A DNA stretch of 46,142 nucleotides from an uncultured Rubrobacteraceae bacterium (lineage in GTDB: Bacteria > Actinomycetota > Rubrobacteria > Rubrobacterales > Rubrobacteraceae): NCBI GenBank assembly GCA_902806095.1, contig CADCVF010000016.1:1-46142 (forward strand), read 5' to 3'. Under the pieces are notes generated by a model. That model saw only the letters and a program-made list of their open reading frames with translations. It made no database searches and was not told where the DNA came from. Position numbers and translations under genes: made by a program. Positions 15,125 through 25,801 of this stretch are shown in pieces; position 1 is the stretch's first letter; the number at the start of each line of letters is the position of its first letter.

Positions 15125-16588
<1,464 letters not shown>

Positions 16589-16626
16589 CTATACTAACTC
16601 TACGGCTACGTGTGGCGCCACTGTTC

Positions 16627-17646
16627 CTACCCCTGATCTGGTGGCTCGTAACCCTTGAGATACTTGACGTTGCGCTTCTTCCTCTGCTCCTGTACCCACT
16701 TGCTGAACTCCTCGGTCTGCTTCTCGGTAGTGAGCTGGGACCTTATCTGCGCCTCGACCTCCCGAAGAGGGCGGGTCTGCTCGGGCTTTATGTCCGTAAC
16801 CTGGAGAATGTGGTAACCGAATTCCGTCTGGATGGGGCCGACGATCTCGTCCTGCTCAGCCCCGAAGGCCGCCTCCTCGAACTCGGGTACGGTCTCACCC
16901 TTGCCGAGACAACCCAGGTCCCCGCCCTTCGCGGCGCTGCCGGGATCCTGGGAGTCCTCCCTGGCCAGCTTCGCGAAGTCCCCGCCGTCCTCCAACTGTT
17001 GCTTTACCTCCTCAGCCTTCTGCTCCTGATCCTTGTTGAAGAGAATATGCCTGACGCAGCGCTGCTCGGGAGTCGTGAACTGGGCCTCTTTGTTCTTCTC
17101 GTAGAAGTTCTGGATCTCTTCGTCGGAAGGCTCTGCGTTACCTGCCACCCTCTCCTGTACCTTCTGGACGGGAAGGTTCTCACGGATGTCCTCGCGGAGT
17201 TGGTCCTCCGTGATGTTGTTCTGCTTCAAGGCCTGCTCGTAGGCCTCCTGGTCGCTCAAGTCCTGACCCGAAGAGCGGGCCTGCTCGCCGACCTGCTCTT
17301 TGATCTTCGTGATCTCCTGGTCGACCTCTTTGTCCGAGACCGTTATGTTGTGCTCCTGGGCGTAGGCCTTGGCTATCTCGATGTCGACGAGTTGGGGCAT
17401 GATCTGCTGCATAGCAGCCTGGTATTGCGGATCATCTTTGGACATACTGCTATCCAAACCGCTCTGAGCGGCGAACTCATCCAGCTCCCCCTGCGTGACG
17501 GCACCGCCCTCGAAGGTCACGATTTTCTTGGCCTGGGAGTCGACATTGGCGACCGGCTCGGCCGCATCGCAACCCACCAGGACGAGTATGGCGACTCCTA
17601 CCAGCACAGAGACGTACAACATCCTGTTTTCGAAAAGCTTGCTCAA
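16627..17646 (-). CDS. PrsA/SurA-type foldase lipoprotein with parvulin domain
   Basis: 339 aa. A signal peptide ends in lipobox LVGC with Cys26, so the mature protein should be lipid-anchored outside the membrane. A SurA_N-like helical region (~45-165) precedes a parvulin PPIase domain (~195-290: [58 protein letters not shown]). It likely assists folding of secreted proteins. TTG 17646 is used because it supplies the basic n-region; ATG 17622 would leave none. It lies 76 nt downstream of mfd and could be cotranscribed. Confidence 0.85.
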   Translation of the reverse strand: MSKLFENRMLYVSVLVGVAILVLVGCDAAEPVANVDSQAKKIVTFEGGAVTQGELDEFAAQSGLDSSMSKDDPQYQAAMQQIMPQLVDIEIAKAYAQEHNITVSDKEVDQEITKIKEQVGEQARSSGQDLSDQEAYEQALKQNNITEDQLREDIRENLPVQKVQERVAGNAEPSDEEIQNFYEKNKEAQFTTPEQRCVRHILFNKDQEQKAEEVKQQLEDGGDFAKLAREDSQDPGSAAKGGDLGCLGKGETVPEFEEAAFGAEQDEIVGPIQTEFGYHILQVTDIKPEQTRPLREVEAQIRSQLTTEKQTEEFSKWVQEQRKKRNVKYLKGYEPPDQG

Positions 17647-17721
17647 GACGACGGAGAACCTCGCTGTTTGAATTCCAGAGACCGCCCGGGATTATAGCAC
17701 GCAGGACGGTCGGTTCGGCCT

Positions 17722-20700
17722 TCAGGCTGCTCGCACCAGGGCCCGAAGCGACTCTTCCGCAAGAGTGAGTGGATCCAGCCCAGGGGCGCGGACCGATGTC
17801 CTGCCCGTCCTCGTGGTGACGGTTCCCCCCGTGGCCTTCCTTATGAGGGCGGGGCCGGCGGAACCCGCCGTGGCGCCGGTGACGGTGAGGTTCCCGGAAC
17901 GGAGGGTCACCGAGGTGGCCCCGGCCTCCCGCGCGAGGAGCTTGACCCGCGAGAGGCCAAGCAGGTTCCTGGCCGGCTCGGGGAGCGCCCCAAAGCGGTC
18001 GACGAGCTCTTCGGCAAGGTCTTCCACCTCGGCGAGCGAGCCGAGCCCCGAGGCCCTGCGGTAGAGGTCTACGCGTTCGATCTCGTCCATGACGTAGCCA
18101 GGCGGCAGATAAGCATCGAGCGTAAGCTCGACGATAACGGGGCGCTCCTCGCGCCGCTCCTGCGGCTCGCCCCTCGCGGCCGCGACGGCTTCTTCCAAGA
18201 GTGTCAGGTACATCTCGAAGCCGACGGCCGCTATGTGGCCCGACTGCTCGGCGCCGAGCAGGTTGCCGGCGCCCCGGATCTCCAGATCCCTCATGGCGAT
18301 GGCGAACCCACTCCCCAGTTCGGTAAAGTCCATCAGGGCTTCGAGCCGTTTCTGCGATTCGACGGTCGCCCCGAGAGGGGCGAAGAGGTAAGCGTAGGCC
18401 TGCTCCGTGGAGCGTCCGATCCTACCCCGTAGCTGGTAAAGCTGGGCCAGCCCCATGGCATCCGAACGGTCGACGATCAGGGTGTTCGCCGTGGCCACAT
18501 CCAGCCCGCTCTCGACGATCGTGGTCGTTACCAATACATCGGCCTGCCCGTCGAGGAAGTGCCGCATTACTCCCTCCAGGGCCCGCTCAGGCATCTGCCC
18601 GTGCGCGGTGACGAAGCGCACGCCGGGAAGAAGGTCGCGCAGCCTCTCGGCGACCTCGTCTATGCTCTCGACGCGGTTGTGGACGAAGAAGGTCTGTCCG
18701 CCGCGGGCGACCTCCCGCTCGATCGCATGCTTGACGAGATCCTCGTCGTAAGGCCCGACGTGCGTGAGGATGCTGCGGCGTCCCGCCGGGGGCGTCTCGA
18801 TCACGCTTATGTCGCGCAATGAGGCGAGCCCCATCTGCATGGTGCGTGGTATCGGGGTCGCCGTCAGCGTGAGGACGTCCACCGAGGTCTTGTACTCCTT
18901 GATTCGCTCTTTGTGCCTGACGCCGAAGCGCTGCTCCTCGTCCACGACGACGAGCCCGAGATCCCTGGGCCTGACCTCGGACCCTAGCAGCGCGTGCGTC
19001 CCTACGAGCACGTCCACCTCCCCGGCCTCGAAGTCGGCGAGTATCCTGCGCCGGTCCGCAGGCAATGTAAAGCGCGAGAGGCTCTCGACCCTGACGGCGT
19101 AGGAGCCAAGCCTCTCTTTGAACGTCCGCTCGTGTTGCTGTACGAGGATGGTCGTCGGGGCTAGCATCATGGTCTGTTTGCCCGCGAGCGCCGACTTGAA
19201 GGCTGCCCGCACGGACACCTCCGTCTTGCCGAAGCCAACGTCCCCACAGACCAGACGGTCCATCGGGTGCGGCCTCTGCATGTCCGACTTGACGGCGGAG
19301 ATAGCGGCTTCCTGATCCGGGGTCTCCTGGTAGGGGAAGCCCTCCTCGAGCTCCTTCTCCCACTCCCCATCCTCGGGGAAGGCGAAGCCGGGGGCCGAGG
19401 CCCTCGCCGCGTGCAGCCGCAAGAGTTCGCCGGCGAGCGCCTTTACCCTTTTACGGACCCTGTCCGTAACCTGAGCCCACGTGGCGCCACCGAGCTTGTC
19501 GAGGCGCGCGCCGTCGCCGCCCACGTACTTGTGCAACAGCTCCATCTGCTCGTAGGGCACGAAGAGCGTGTCGCCCCCGCGGTAGCTCACCTGCATGTAG
19601 TCGCGGGTAGAGCCGAGGACCTCCTGGGCCACGAGCCCCTCGAAGCGCCCGATACCCTGCATGGCGTGCACGACGAGGTCCCCTACCTTCAGGTCCGCGA
19701 AGGAGGCGAGCGACCTGCCGCCAGTACCTCGCCTCGCCTCGCGCCTGCGGCCGAGGAGCGAGTCCCTCCGGAAGACCGCAACCCCGCCTTCGGGATAGGT
19801 GAACCCCTCCTCGACCTCGCCTGGCAAAGCGTAGAGTCCTGGCGGCAGGCCGGCGTCGACCCGTCCGGTCTCGCGCATGGTGCGGTGGATCTCCCCGAAC
19901 GCGTACACCGTCCGTCTCGCCTCCCCACGTGAGGAGCACGCGACGAAGACGGCGAGCCCTTCCTCGACGAGCGTGTCGAGCCTGCGGGCAGCCTCCCTCA
20001 GCGTGTCGGCGAACGCCGTGACCGGCGGTGCTGAGACGGACTCTCCTTCTTCACCGAGGGAGAACTCGACGTCGGGATCAGGCATCCCCATGTCGTAGAG
20101 CTCATGGACGAGCCCGTCTACTTCTCCCGAAACGTCTTCCTGCGGCTCCTCCCGCCAGACCTCGATATCTTCTGGCAGCATCGTGCGCGGGGAGACGGGG
20201 TCGAGGTCCAACAACAAACGGTCGAGGCCGGGAACACGCACGCCGCGGCGGGCCTCCTCCGGCAGTTCCTCGTCTGTTGCGGCAAGGCCGGCGAGGTCGC
20301 CTTCGCGGGCGGCGTAGACCATTACAGCTTCTAGCTCGCGTACGACGCGCTGGGTGGCCAGAGAGACGGCGCGGACGCTCTCTATCTCATCCCCCCACCA
20401 CTCCACCCGTACGGGCGAGCGGCGGGTGCTGGGAAACACGTCCGCGATCCCACCGCGAACCGCGAACTCTCCCGGGCGGGAGACCCTGTCGACCCGCTCG
20501 TAGCCGAGGACGACCAGCCGCTCCAGCGTCGCGTCGAGCTCTATCTCCGTCCCTGCGGCCAACTCCATCGGTTCGTAGAGCGGTGTCCGCTCCATAAGGG
20601 CAAGCGGTCCGGCCACGACGAGGCGCGCCGAACGCAGTGAACCGAGCGCCCTCTGCCGTCGCCCGATCCTGCTCACAGCAGGGTCGAAGACGTCGCCGTA

Positions 20701-20886
20701 AGGGGCGCCGCGGGAGGGCAAGTGAACGACGGGGCCTTCGGTGAAAACTTCAGCTTCGCGGGCGTAACGCTCGGCCGCCTCCTCGCTCGCGGCGAGCAGG
20801 AGCGCTGGACGCTCTCCGCGCGCAGCCAGGTAGGCCCTGACCCTGCGCGGGGCCCTGAGGGATCTCGACTTCGTCCTCTCGCTCAC
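17722..20886 (-). CDS. mfd: Transcription-repair coupling factor Mfd
   Basis: 1054 aa, slightly shorter than the usual 1100-1180. An N-terminal UvrB-like region is followed by the RNA-polymerase-interacting CarD-like domain (LKVGDLVVHAMQGIGRFEGL). The RecG-like helicase has Walker A CGDVGFGKTEV near 550, DEEQRFGVRHKE, TLTATPIPRTMQ and QLRGRIGRSTEQAYAYL. The TRCF C-terminal domain follows. It removes RNA polymerase stalled at lesions and recruits UvrA. GTG 20886 has no ribosome binding site; a TAGAAT box 6 nt upstream suggests a leaderless transcript. Confidence 0.95.
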   Translation of the reverse strand: MSERTKSRSLRAPRRVRAYLAARGERPALLLAASEEAAERYAREAEVFTEGPVVHLPSRGAPYGDVFDPAVSRIGRRQRALGSLRSARLVVAGPLALMERTPLYEPMELAAGTEIELDATLERLVVLGYERVDRVSRPGEFAVRGGIADVFPSTRRSPVRVEWWGDEIESVRAVSLATQRVVRELEAVMVYAAREGDLAGLAATDEELPEEARRGVRVPGLDRLLLDLDPVSPRTMLPEDIEVWREEPQEDVSGEVDGLVHELYDMGMPDPDVEFSLGEEGESVSAPPVTAFADTLREAARRLDTLVEEGLAVFVACSSRGEARRTVYAFGEIHRTMRETGRVDAGLPPGLYALPGEVEEGFTYPEGGVAVFRRDSLLGRRREARRGTGGRSLASFADLKVGDLVVHAMQGIGRFEGLVAQEVLGSTRDYMQVSYRGGDTLFVPYEQMELLHKYVGGDGARLDKLGGATWAQVTDRVRKRVKALAGELLRLHAARASAPGFAFPEDGEWEKELEEGFPYQETPDQEAAISAVKSDMQRPHPMDRLVCGDVGFGKTEVSVRAAFKSALAGKQTMMLAPTTILVQQHERTFKERLGSYAVRVESLSRFTLPADRRRILADFEAGEVDVLVGTHALLGSEVRPRDLGLVVVDEEQRFGVRHKERIKEYKTSVDVLTLTATPIPRTMQMGLASLRDISVIETPPAGRRSILTHVGPYDEDLVKHAIEREVARGGQTFFVHNRVESIDEVAERLRDLLPGVRFVTAHGQMPERALEGVMRHFLDGQADVLVTTTIVESGLDVATANTLIVDRSDAMGLAQLYQLRGRIGRSTEQAYAYLFAPLGATVESQKRLEALMDFTELGSGFAIAMRDLEIRGAGNLLGAEQSGHIAAVGFEMYLTLLEEAVAAARGEPQERREERPVIVELTLDAYLPPGYVMDEIERVDLYRRASGLGSLAEVEDLAEELVDRFGALPEPARNLLGLSRVKLLAREAGATSVTLRSGNLTVTGATAGSAGPALIRKATGGTVTTRTGRTSVRAPGLDPLTLAEESLRALVRAA

Positions 20887-20892
20887 CGCTAG

Positions 20893-20898
20893 ATTCTA
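20893..20898 (-). promoter_or_regulatory. -10 box directly upstream of mfd
   Basis: TAGAAT on the minus strand, six bases before the GTG of mfd, with TTGAGA at 20914-20919 (15-nt spacer, shorter than ideal). Initiation about 7 nt downstream would coincide with the start codon. Confidence 0.4.
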
Positions 20899-20995
20899 CC
20901 GCCTGAGAGAGGATCTCAATCCAGGAGATCTGCCACGAGCAAACACCTCTGGGATAATCGCTACAGTCACGACAATGACCCTGGAGGCGCCGTAG

Positions 20996-21406
20996 ATGTC
21001 TATTCTCGAAGTGCTCAATGATCGCGGTATCGGAACCCTGCCCGGTCTCATCGGTGTGACGATACTCGAGGCGAAGGAAGGTAGGATCTCGAGCCGCCTC
21101 GATCTGCGTGAGGAGCTCATGGCCCCGAACGGTTACCTGCACGCCGCAACGGTTGTCGCCCTTGCGGATACCTCGTGTGGCTACGGAACGTTCGTGAACC
21201 TACCCGAAGGCGCAGAGAGCTTCACGACCATAGAGCTGAAGAGCAACTTCGTCGGAACCAAACGCGATGGTGCGATCGGCTGCGAAGCGAAGCTCGTCCA
21301 CGGTGGCCGCACGACGCAGGTGTGGGACGCGGCCGTTTCCGACGAGGAGGGCGGCAAGCCCATAGCCCTCTTCCGGTGCACGCAGATGATCCTGTACCCG
21401 CGCTAG
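20996..21406 (+). CDS. PaaI-type hotdog-fold thioesterase
   Basis: 136 aa, one hotdog domain: GTLPGLIGVTILEAKEGRIS, LMAPNGYLHAATVVALADTS (the H-G-x(n)-D region around the active site), TTIELKSNFVGTKRDGAIGC and a closing RTTQVWDAAV. Such enzymes hydrolyse acyl-CoA thioesters, often aryl-CoA; the substrate is unknown. It is divergent from mfd with 109 nt between. A long hairpin and a GTCAGC repeat block follow the stop. Confidence 0.82.
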   Translation: MSILEVLNDRGIGTLPGLIGVTILEAKEGRISSRLDLREELMAPNGYLHAATVVALADTSCGYGTFVNLPEGAESFTTIELKSNFVGTKRDGAIGCEAKLVHGGRTTQVWDAAVSDEEGGKPIALFRCTQMILYPR

Positions 21407-21412
21407 AGCAGG

Positions 21413-21440
21413 TTGCAAAGAGGTCAAGATCTCTTTGCAA
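21413..21440 (+). terminator. Long hairpin after the thioesterase gene
   Basis: A perfect 10-bp stem TTGCAAAGAG/CTCTTTGCAA (21413-21422, 21431-21440) with an 8-nt loop, starting 7 nt after the stop. It lacks a T-run. A GTCAGC repeat block begins directly after it. Confidence 0.5.
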
Positions 21441-21520
21441 GCATTTCAGCATGTCAGCTGCGCCGCCTTGTCAGCACGCTCCGGCTTCGCCTCCGCTTGT
21501 CAGCTTTTCAGCACTTCAGC
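21441..21520. repeat. GTCAGC/TTCAGC repeat block 2
   Basis: Five or more half-sites: GCATTTCAGCATGTCAGC, TTGTCAGCACG, TTGTCAGCTTTTCAGCACTT. Bases 21521-21643 hold a related motif at 21607-21623 and no gene. Confidence 0.7.
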
Positions 21521-21643
21521 CTTGTTTCACTCAAAGGTGATGCTTGACGCCTGTAGCCGCAGTTTGCAGGATGCCAAGCCTCTCTGCGAACCGCCTTGGA
21601 GAAACGCTGATGCCTGAAACCTGTTGCCCTGGTATGTAGAAGG

Positions 21644-22549
21644 TCAATTTTTTCGCACACCACCTCGATTGCCCGTTGACTTGCCCTTCGGAGTAGCGAT
21701 CCCCGTTATGAGTACGACGCTTGTTAGGATGATCCCGAGCCCGGCCAGCGTGCCTGGCCCGAAGGGCTCGTCGAGGAGCAGGACGCCGAACAACAGCCCG
21801 AAGACGGGCACGAGTAGCGTGACGGTGACCGTGCTCGTCGGCCCGACGTTCTCGATGAGACGGAAGTAGATCAGGTAAGCCACCGAAGTCGAAAACAAAG
21901 CCAGCCCGAGCATGGAGAAGGCGACCACGAACGATGGCGCTTCTTCGGGAATACTAACGACGGCGAGAGGCAAGAGGAGCGCTACCGCCCCACACAACTG
22001 CCCGATTGCCATCCCTAGCGGCGGAATGCCCGAAAACGAGTGCTTCGCGTAGGTGGCTCCCAGCGCGTAAGAGAGCGAAGCGAGTAGCATCGCCGCTACC
22101 GCCAACAGGACAGACCCGGTCAAGGGGAGTGGGTCCCAGCCCACAAGCACACTTACCCCGACGATTCCAAGAACTATCCCGATGGCCTTCCTGGCCGTCA
22201 GCACGTCTCCCATCCACAACGTGGCCACGATCGCCGTGAACATTACGGTGGTCGAGTTCAGGATGGCAGCGAGAGAGGCCGTCAGATGGATCTCAGCGGC
22301 GGAGATCAGGGAGAAAGGCACGGCCGCGTTCAAGAACCCGAGGACAAGGAAAGACCTCCAACGGTCCCGAATCTTCGGTACTCGGGCGGCGGCCAGCGCG
22401 TAGAGAAACAGTGCCGCAGCGGCGAGACCAACCCGCAACTCAACGAGCAAGAAAGGACCCAACGCAGGAACGGCGACGCGGATAAACAGAAAAGAACCAC
22501 CCCACAGCGCGCCGAGCAGGATGAGACCCGCGAAATCTCTCGGTCTCAT
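21644..22549 (-). CDS. EamA/DMT-superfamily transporter
   Basis: 301 aa with about ten transmembrane helices in two EamA repeats. The first begins GLILLGALWGGSFLFIR (typical W-G-x-x-F) and the second GVSVLVGWDPLPLTGSVL, closing with PVFGLLFGVLLLDEPFGPGT. It is a drug/metabolite-type exporter or permease with unknown substrate. The start at 22549 lies 58 nt after the ogt stop, so it may belong to the ada-alkA/ogt unit. Confidence 0.85.
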   Translation of the reverse strand: MRPRDFAGLILLGALWGGSFLFIRVAVPALGPFLLVELRVGLAAAALFLYALAAARVPKIRDRWRSFLVLGFLNAAVPFSLISAAEIHLTASLAAILNSTTVMFTAIVATLWMGDVLTARKAIGIVLGIVGVSVLVGWDPLPLTGSVLLAVAAMLLASLSYALGATYAKHSFSGIPPLGMAIGQLCGAVALLLPLAVVSIPEEAPSFVVAFSMLGLALFSTSVAYLIYFRLIENVGPTSTVTVTLLVPVFGLLFGVLLLDEPFGPGTLAGLGIILTSVVLITGIATPKGKSTGNRGGVRKN

Positions 22550-22607
22550 CGAACGCTCTCTTCAGATAAGAAGAACGTCGTGTTGCCCTCTCTCCACTTC
22601 CGACAAA

Positions 22608-23126
22608 CTAGCTGCCCGCTGCGGCGAGTACGTTGCGCTCGTGCTCGAGCAAACGCTCCTTGAGGTGGAGCCCACCGTTGAACCCGCCGAGCGTGCCGTC
22701 CGCGGCGATAACGCGGTGGCAAGGTACGACCACGGGCAAGACGTTGGAGGCGTTGGCCCTGCCGACGGCCCTCGCCGCACCTGGCCGCCCGAGGTTGTCA
22801 GCGATCTCCCCGTAGGACCTCGTCTCGCCAAAGGGGATACGCGTCAACTCCATCCAAACGGTCTTCTGCCACTCCGAGCCGACGAACGCGAGGGGCGCGT
22901 CGAAGGTCTTGCGCCGTCCGTTCACATATTCGGACAACTCTTTTCGCACGCCGGCGGTCCTGGCTTCGTCAGCTTCCACGGCGTAACCTTCGTCCTGCAG
23001 TTCCTCTTCCATGACGGGCCCGTAGTCGCTCTTGAGGAAGTGCAGCCGCATCAGAGCCCCATCTTCGTTTACCGCGAACGCGAGCGGGCCGGCGGGAGAG
23101 TCTATCTCGTCTACGTAAGCCTTCAC
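22608..23126 (-). CDS. ogt: Methylated-DNA--protein-cysteine methyltransferase
   Basis: 172 aa. Reverses O6-alkylguanine by suicidal transfer to Cys136 in the PVVVPCHRVI motif; WQKTVWMELTRIPFGETRSY, ARAVGRANASNVLP and GGFNGGLHLKERLLEHE complete the DNA-binding domain. GTG 23126 is chosen: AGAGGTGG lies upstream and it overlaps the TGA of the ada-alkA gene (GTGA), so the two alkylation-repair proteins are translationally coupled. Confidence 0.93.
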   Translation of the reverse strand: MKAYVDEIDSPAGPLAFAVNEDGALMRLHFLKSDYGPVMEEELQDEGYAVEADEARTAGVRKELSEYVNGRRKTFDAPLAFVGSEWQKTVWMELTRIPFGETRSYGEIADNLGRPGAARAVGRANASNVLPVVVPCHRVIAADGTLGGFNGGLHLKERLLEHERNVLAAAGS

Positions 23127-24616
23127 GCTACCACCTCTCTTTTCTTGGTCTGATCCTTCTCGTCCCCGAGGCTGGCCCACAACTGCTGCGTAGCATAGGC
23201 GCGCCAGGGTCTCCACCGTTCTGCGAGAGCGGCTACGCTCCGCCGGTCGTCCGAGTTGCCGAGCCTGGAGACGGCCTGCCTGACCCCGAGGTCAGTCGGA
23301 AGAAACGCGTCGGGGTCGCCGAGCGCCCGCATCGCAACGTAAGAAGCGGTCCACGGTCCGATCCCACGCAGCCCCAGCAACTGCCGTTCGACCTCCTCAC
23401 GCTCCGAGCCGGGGTCGAGCACGATACCACCTCCAGCAAGGGCACGAGCGAGTGTGCGCAAGGTCTCGCGCCGCGCCCCTGGAACGCCGAGGCCGTCGAG
23501 GGCCGCCTCGGCCACGGCGTGCGGCCCTGGGAAGAGGTGGGTGGGTTCGTCGCGTTCAGCGGCGAGCGTCTCGGAGAGTGGTTCTCCAAGGCGGGCGACG
23601 AGCCGGCCAGCCAAGGTGCGTGCTCCGGCCACGGAGACCTGTTGGCCAAGCACCGCGCGGAAGGCGAGCTCGGTGCCGTCTACACTCCCCGGTACGCGCC
23701 GGCCCGGGGAGCGGCGAACGAGCGTACCGAGGAGTGGGTCGGCCCCAAGCACGTCGGCGACGGCGACAGGGTCGGCGTCGAGGTCGAGGAGCCGGCGGCA
23801 ACGCTGCACCGCGGTACCGAGGTCCCTCAGGTTCTCGAGCCTGAGCTCGCAATGGATGTGGTCACCGCCGTCGGAGAGGGCCACCATCCCACTGCCGTGC
23901 GGCAGGCGCAGCGCCCGCCGGTAAGTCTTCCCATCGAAAATCTCTACGCCGGCTACGGCACGCGTGCCGAGAAAGTGCAACATACCGTTCGCGTCGAACG
24001 GTGTCCTGAATGGTAGTCGGAGTGCGATCCCCGCCCGTACCGTCTCGTCGCGCTGTCCCCGAATGCGACGCAGCTCTCTCGGGGTTACGGCGAAGACCTC
24101 GCGGATGGTGTCGTTGAACTGGCGTATGCTCGTGAACCCGGCGGCGAACGCTACGTCGGTGATGGGCAAGTCAGTAGTCTCTATGAGCAGCCTGGCGGTG
24201 TGGGCGCGCCGCGCGCGGGCGAGCGCGAGCGGACCGGCGCCGACCTCGGCCGAGAGCAGCCGGTGCAGGTGGCGCTCCGTGTAACAGAGCCGCCGCGCGA
24301 GGCCACTGACACCGTCCCTGTCGACGACGCCATCAGCGATAAGCCGCATCGCCCGCGCTACGACGTCGGCCCTCGTGTCCCATTCCGGCGAGCCAGGCAC
24401 GGCGTCGGGCCTGCACCGCTTGCAGGCGCGGAAACCGGCGTACTGTGCGGCAGCAGAGGTCGGAAAAAAGCGGACGTTGGAGCGTTTCGGAGTAATGGCA
24501 GGACAACTTGGCCGGCAGTAGATACCCGTAGAGGTAACAGCGACGTAAAACCAACCGTCGAAGCGGACGTCGCGGCCACGTACGGCACGATAGCGATGTT
24601 CGAAGTCTTTCAACAC
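23123..24616 (-). CDS. Ada-AlkA fusion: methyl-phosphotriester sensor and 3-methyladenine DNA glycosylase
   Basis: 497 aa in three parts. The Ada zinc domain (~10-75) has ligands Cys34, Cys38, Cys65 and Cys68 (YCRPSCPA, RACKRCRPD). An AraC-type helix-turn-helix follows (~85-180; CYTERHLHRLLSAEVGAGP, FAAGFTSIRQFNDTIREVF). The AlkA glycosylase (~200-490) has LGQQVSVAGARTLAG, helix-hairpin-helix LRGIGPWTASYVAMR and catalytic Asp in FLPTDLGVRQAVSRLG. It likely senses methylated DNA, activates repair genes including itself, and excises alkylated bases. GTG 24616 starts just before the conserved DGWFYVAV region; an open frame continues upstream without homology. Confidence 0.92.
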   Translation of the reverse strand: MLKDFEHRYRAVRGRDVRFDGWFYVAVTSTGIYCRPSCPAITPKRSNVRFFPTSAAAQYAGFRACKRCRPDAVPGSPEWDTRADVVARAMRLIADGVVDRDGVSGLARRLCYTERHLHRLLSAEVGAGPLALARARRAHTARLLIETTDLPITDVAFAAGFTSIRQFNDTIREVFAVTPRELRRIRGQRDETVRAGIALRLPFRTPFDANGMLHFLGTRAVAGVEIFDGKTYRRALRLPHGSGMVALSDGGDHIHCELRLENLRDLGTAVQRCRRLLDLDADPVAVADVLGADPLLGTLVRRSPGRRVPGSVDGTELAFRAVLGQQVSVAGARTLAGRLVARLGEPLSETLAAERDEPTHLFPGPHAVAEAALDGLGVPGARRETLRTLARALAGGGIVLDPGSEREEVERQLLGLRGIGPWTASYVAMRALGDPDAFLPTDLGVRQAVSRLGNSDDRRSVAALAERWRPWRAYATQQLWASLGDEKDQTKKREVVA

Positions 24617-24818
24617 GGCCCTATTGTCGCACCCGACAGACGAGATTACTGGCGGAAATCGGACATCAGCATCGCTGGTGCCGGACCTCGCGTAGAGTCT
24701 GGTGTGTGGATCAGCTGCGCGTGGCGGCCGCGCTCTCACGTGTCGGTGCTGGTCCGATGTCGCATCGCGTGGTGCATAATTAGGTAGTATCGGTGAGGAG
24801 ATAGGAGGAGAAAGCACG

Positions 24819-25445
24819 ATGGGTGGTGTGCTCACCGACCTCGTACGGTGGGTTATCGACGTAGTCCAATCGCTCGGGTACGTCGGCATATTCGTTCTGA
24901 TATTGGCTGGTAGCTTGTACCTGCCGGTCCCGACGGAACTGACGTTGCCGCTGTTCGGGTTCCTGATCGGCCACGGACGCCTTTCGTTCATCCCTGTAGT
25001 GGTCACGGCGACGGCGGCGAGGGTGTGTGCTGCGCTCGTCTTGTACGCCGTCGGATACAGGCTCGGGGAGGCGCGCTTGCGGCGTGTGGTCAAGCGCTTC
25101 GAACGCTCGAAGCTCCTTTTCGTGTCCGACTTCGACAGGGCGAGTAGAGTATTCGAGCGTCACGGGGGAAAGGCGATCCTGGTCGGACACTTGATCCCCG
25201 GCGTCGGCGCCCTGGTCTCTGTGCCAGCCGGCCTCAAGCGCATGCCTCTTCGCTGGCGGTTCCTCGGCTACACGATTCTCGGATGCAGCATCTGGAACAG
25301 CAGTTTGATCGGCCTTGGGTGGGCTCTCGGAGGCCGGTGGAGGATAGTAGAAGTCTTCACGTCTTTCGTCGGGTTTGCGGTCCTGACCGTCCTCATCGTG
25401 GCAATCCTGTGGCTCTTCTGGCGCAGGCGAAAGGCACAAAGGTAG
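24819..25445 (+). CDS. DedA family membrane protein
   Basis: 208 aa with about five hydrophobic segments. LAGSLYLPVPTELTLPLFGF, LIGHGRLSF, then VFERHGGKAILVGHLIPGVG and GLKRMPLRWRFLGYTILG give the DedA/VTT signature with its re-entrant loops and conserved acidic and arginine residues. The family includes undecaprenyl-phosphate and phospholipid transporters. ATG 24819 follows AGGAGG. It is divergent from ada-alkA; bases 24617-24790 between them hold no gene. Confidence 0.88.
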   Translation: MGGVLTDLVRWVIDVVQSLGYVGIFVLILAGSLYLPVPTELTLPLFGFLIGHGRLSFIPVVVTATAARVCAALVLYAVGYRLGEARLRRVVKRFERSKLLFVSDFDRASRVFERHGGKAILVGHLIPGVGALVSVPAGLKRMPLRWRFLGYTILGCSIWNSSLIGLGWALGGRWRIVEVFTSFVGFAVLTVLIVAILWLFWRRRKAQR

Positions 25446-25486
25446 ACCGACGGGCGGATGGTCTGTATGCGGGCGTGATTGCGAGG

Positions 25487-25801
25487 TCATAGCAGGTTTG
25501 CCTCCAGGGCCCGCAGCACGAGTACGGTCCCTACCCCTGTCGCCATCGCCGCCGGCAGGCTACCGGTCCTCAAGGCTACTATCACGACGGCGAGCGCGGC
25601 GAACATTTCGGCTGGCCCACCCGTCAGGACGGTGGGGGCGACGAGTGAGACGAGGATCGCACCCGGTATCTGATCGAGCCACGCTCCGGCCCGCTCGGAG
25701 AGGTCGAACCGGCTCGCCAGCCACAGTCCGCCGGCGCGGGTGGCGTAGGTCGCGAGCGCCATCAGGACTATCGCGAACAGGGTGATAGGACTAAGACCCA
25801 C
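25487..25801 (-). CDS. azlD: AzlD-type branched-chain amino acid export subunit
   Basis: 104 aa with three to four transmembrane helices. TLFAIVLMALATYATRAGGL, the FDLSERAGAWLDQIPGAILV segment and a closing GTVLVLRALEANLL fit AzlD, the small partner of AzlC. GTG 25801 is chosen: it overlaps the AzlC stop by 11 nt and GGGGTGG precedes it. The pair would export branched-chain amino acids or analogues. Confidence 0.85.
   Translation of the reverse strand: MGLSPITLFAIVLMALATYATRAGGLWLASRFDLSERAGAWLDQIPGAILVSLVAPTVLTGGPAEMFAALAVVIVALRTGSLPAAMATGVGTVLVLRALEANLL

Noticed and set aside
24617-25093. N-terminal extension of the Ada-AlkA protein
   Set aside because: It overlaps the divergent DedA gene and shows low-complexity composition without Ada similarity.
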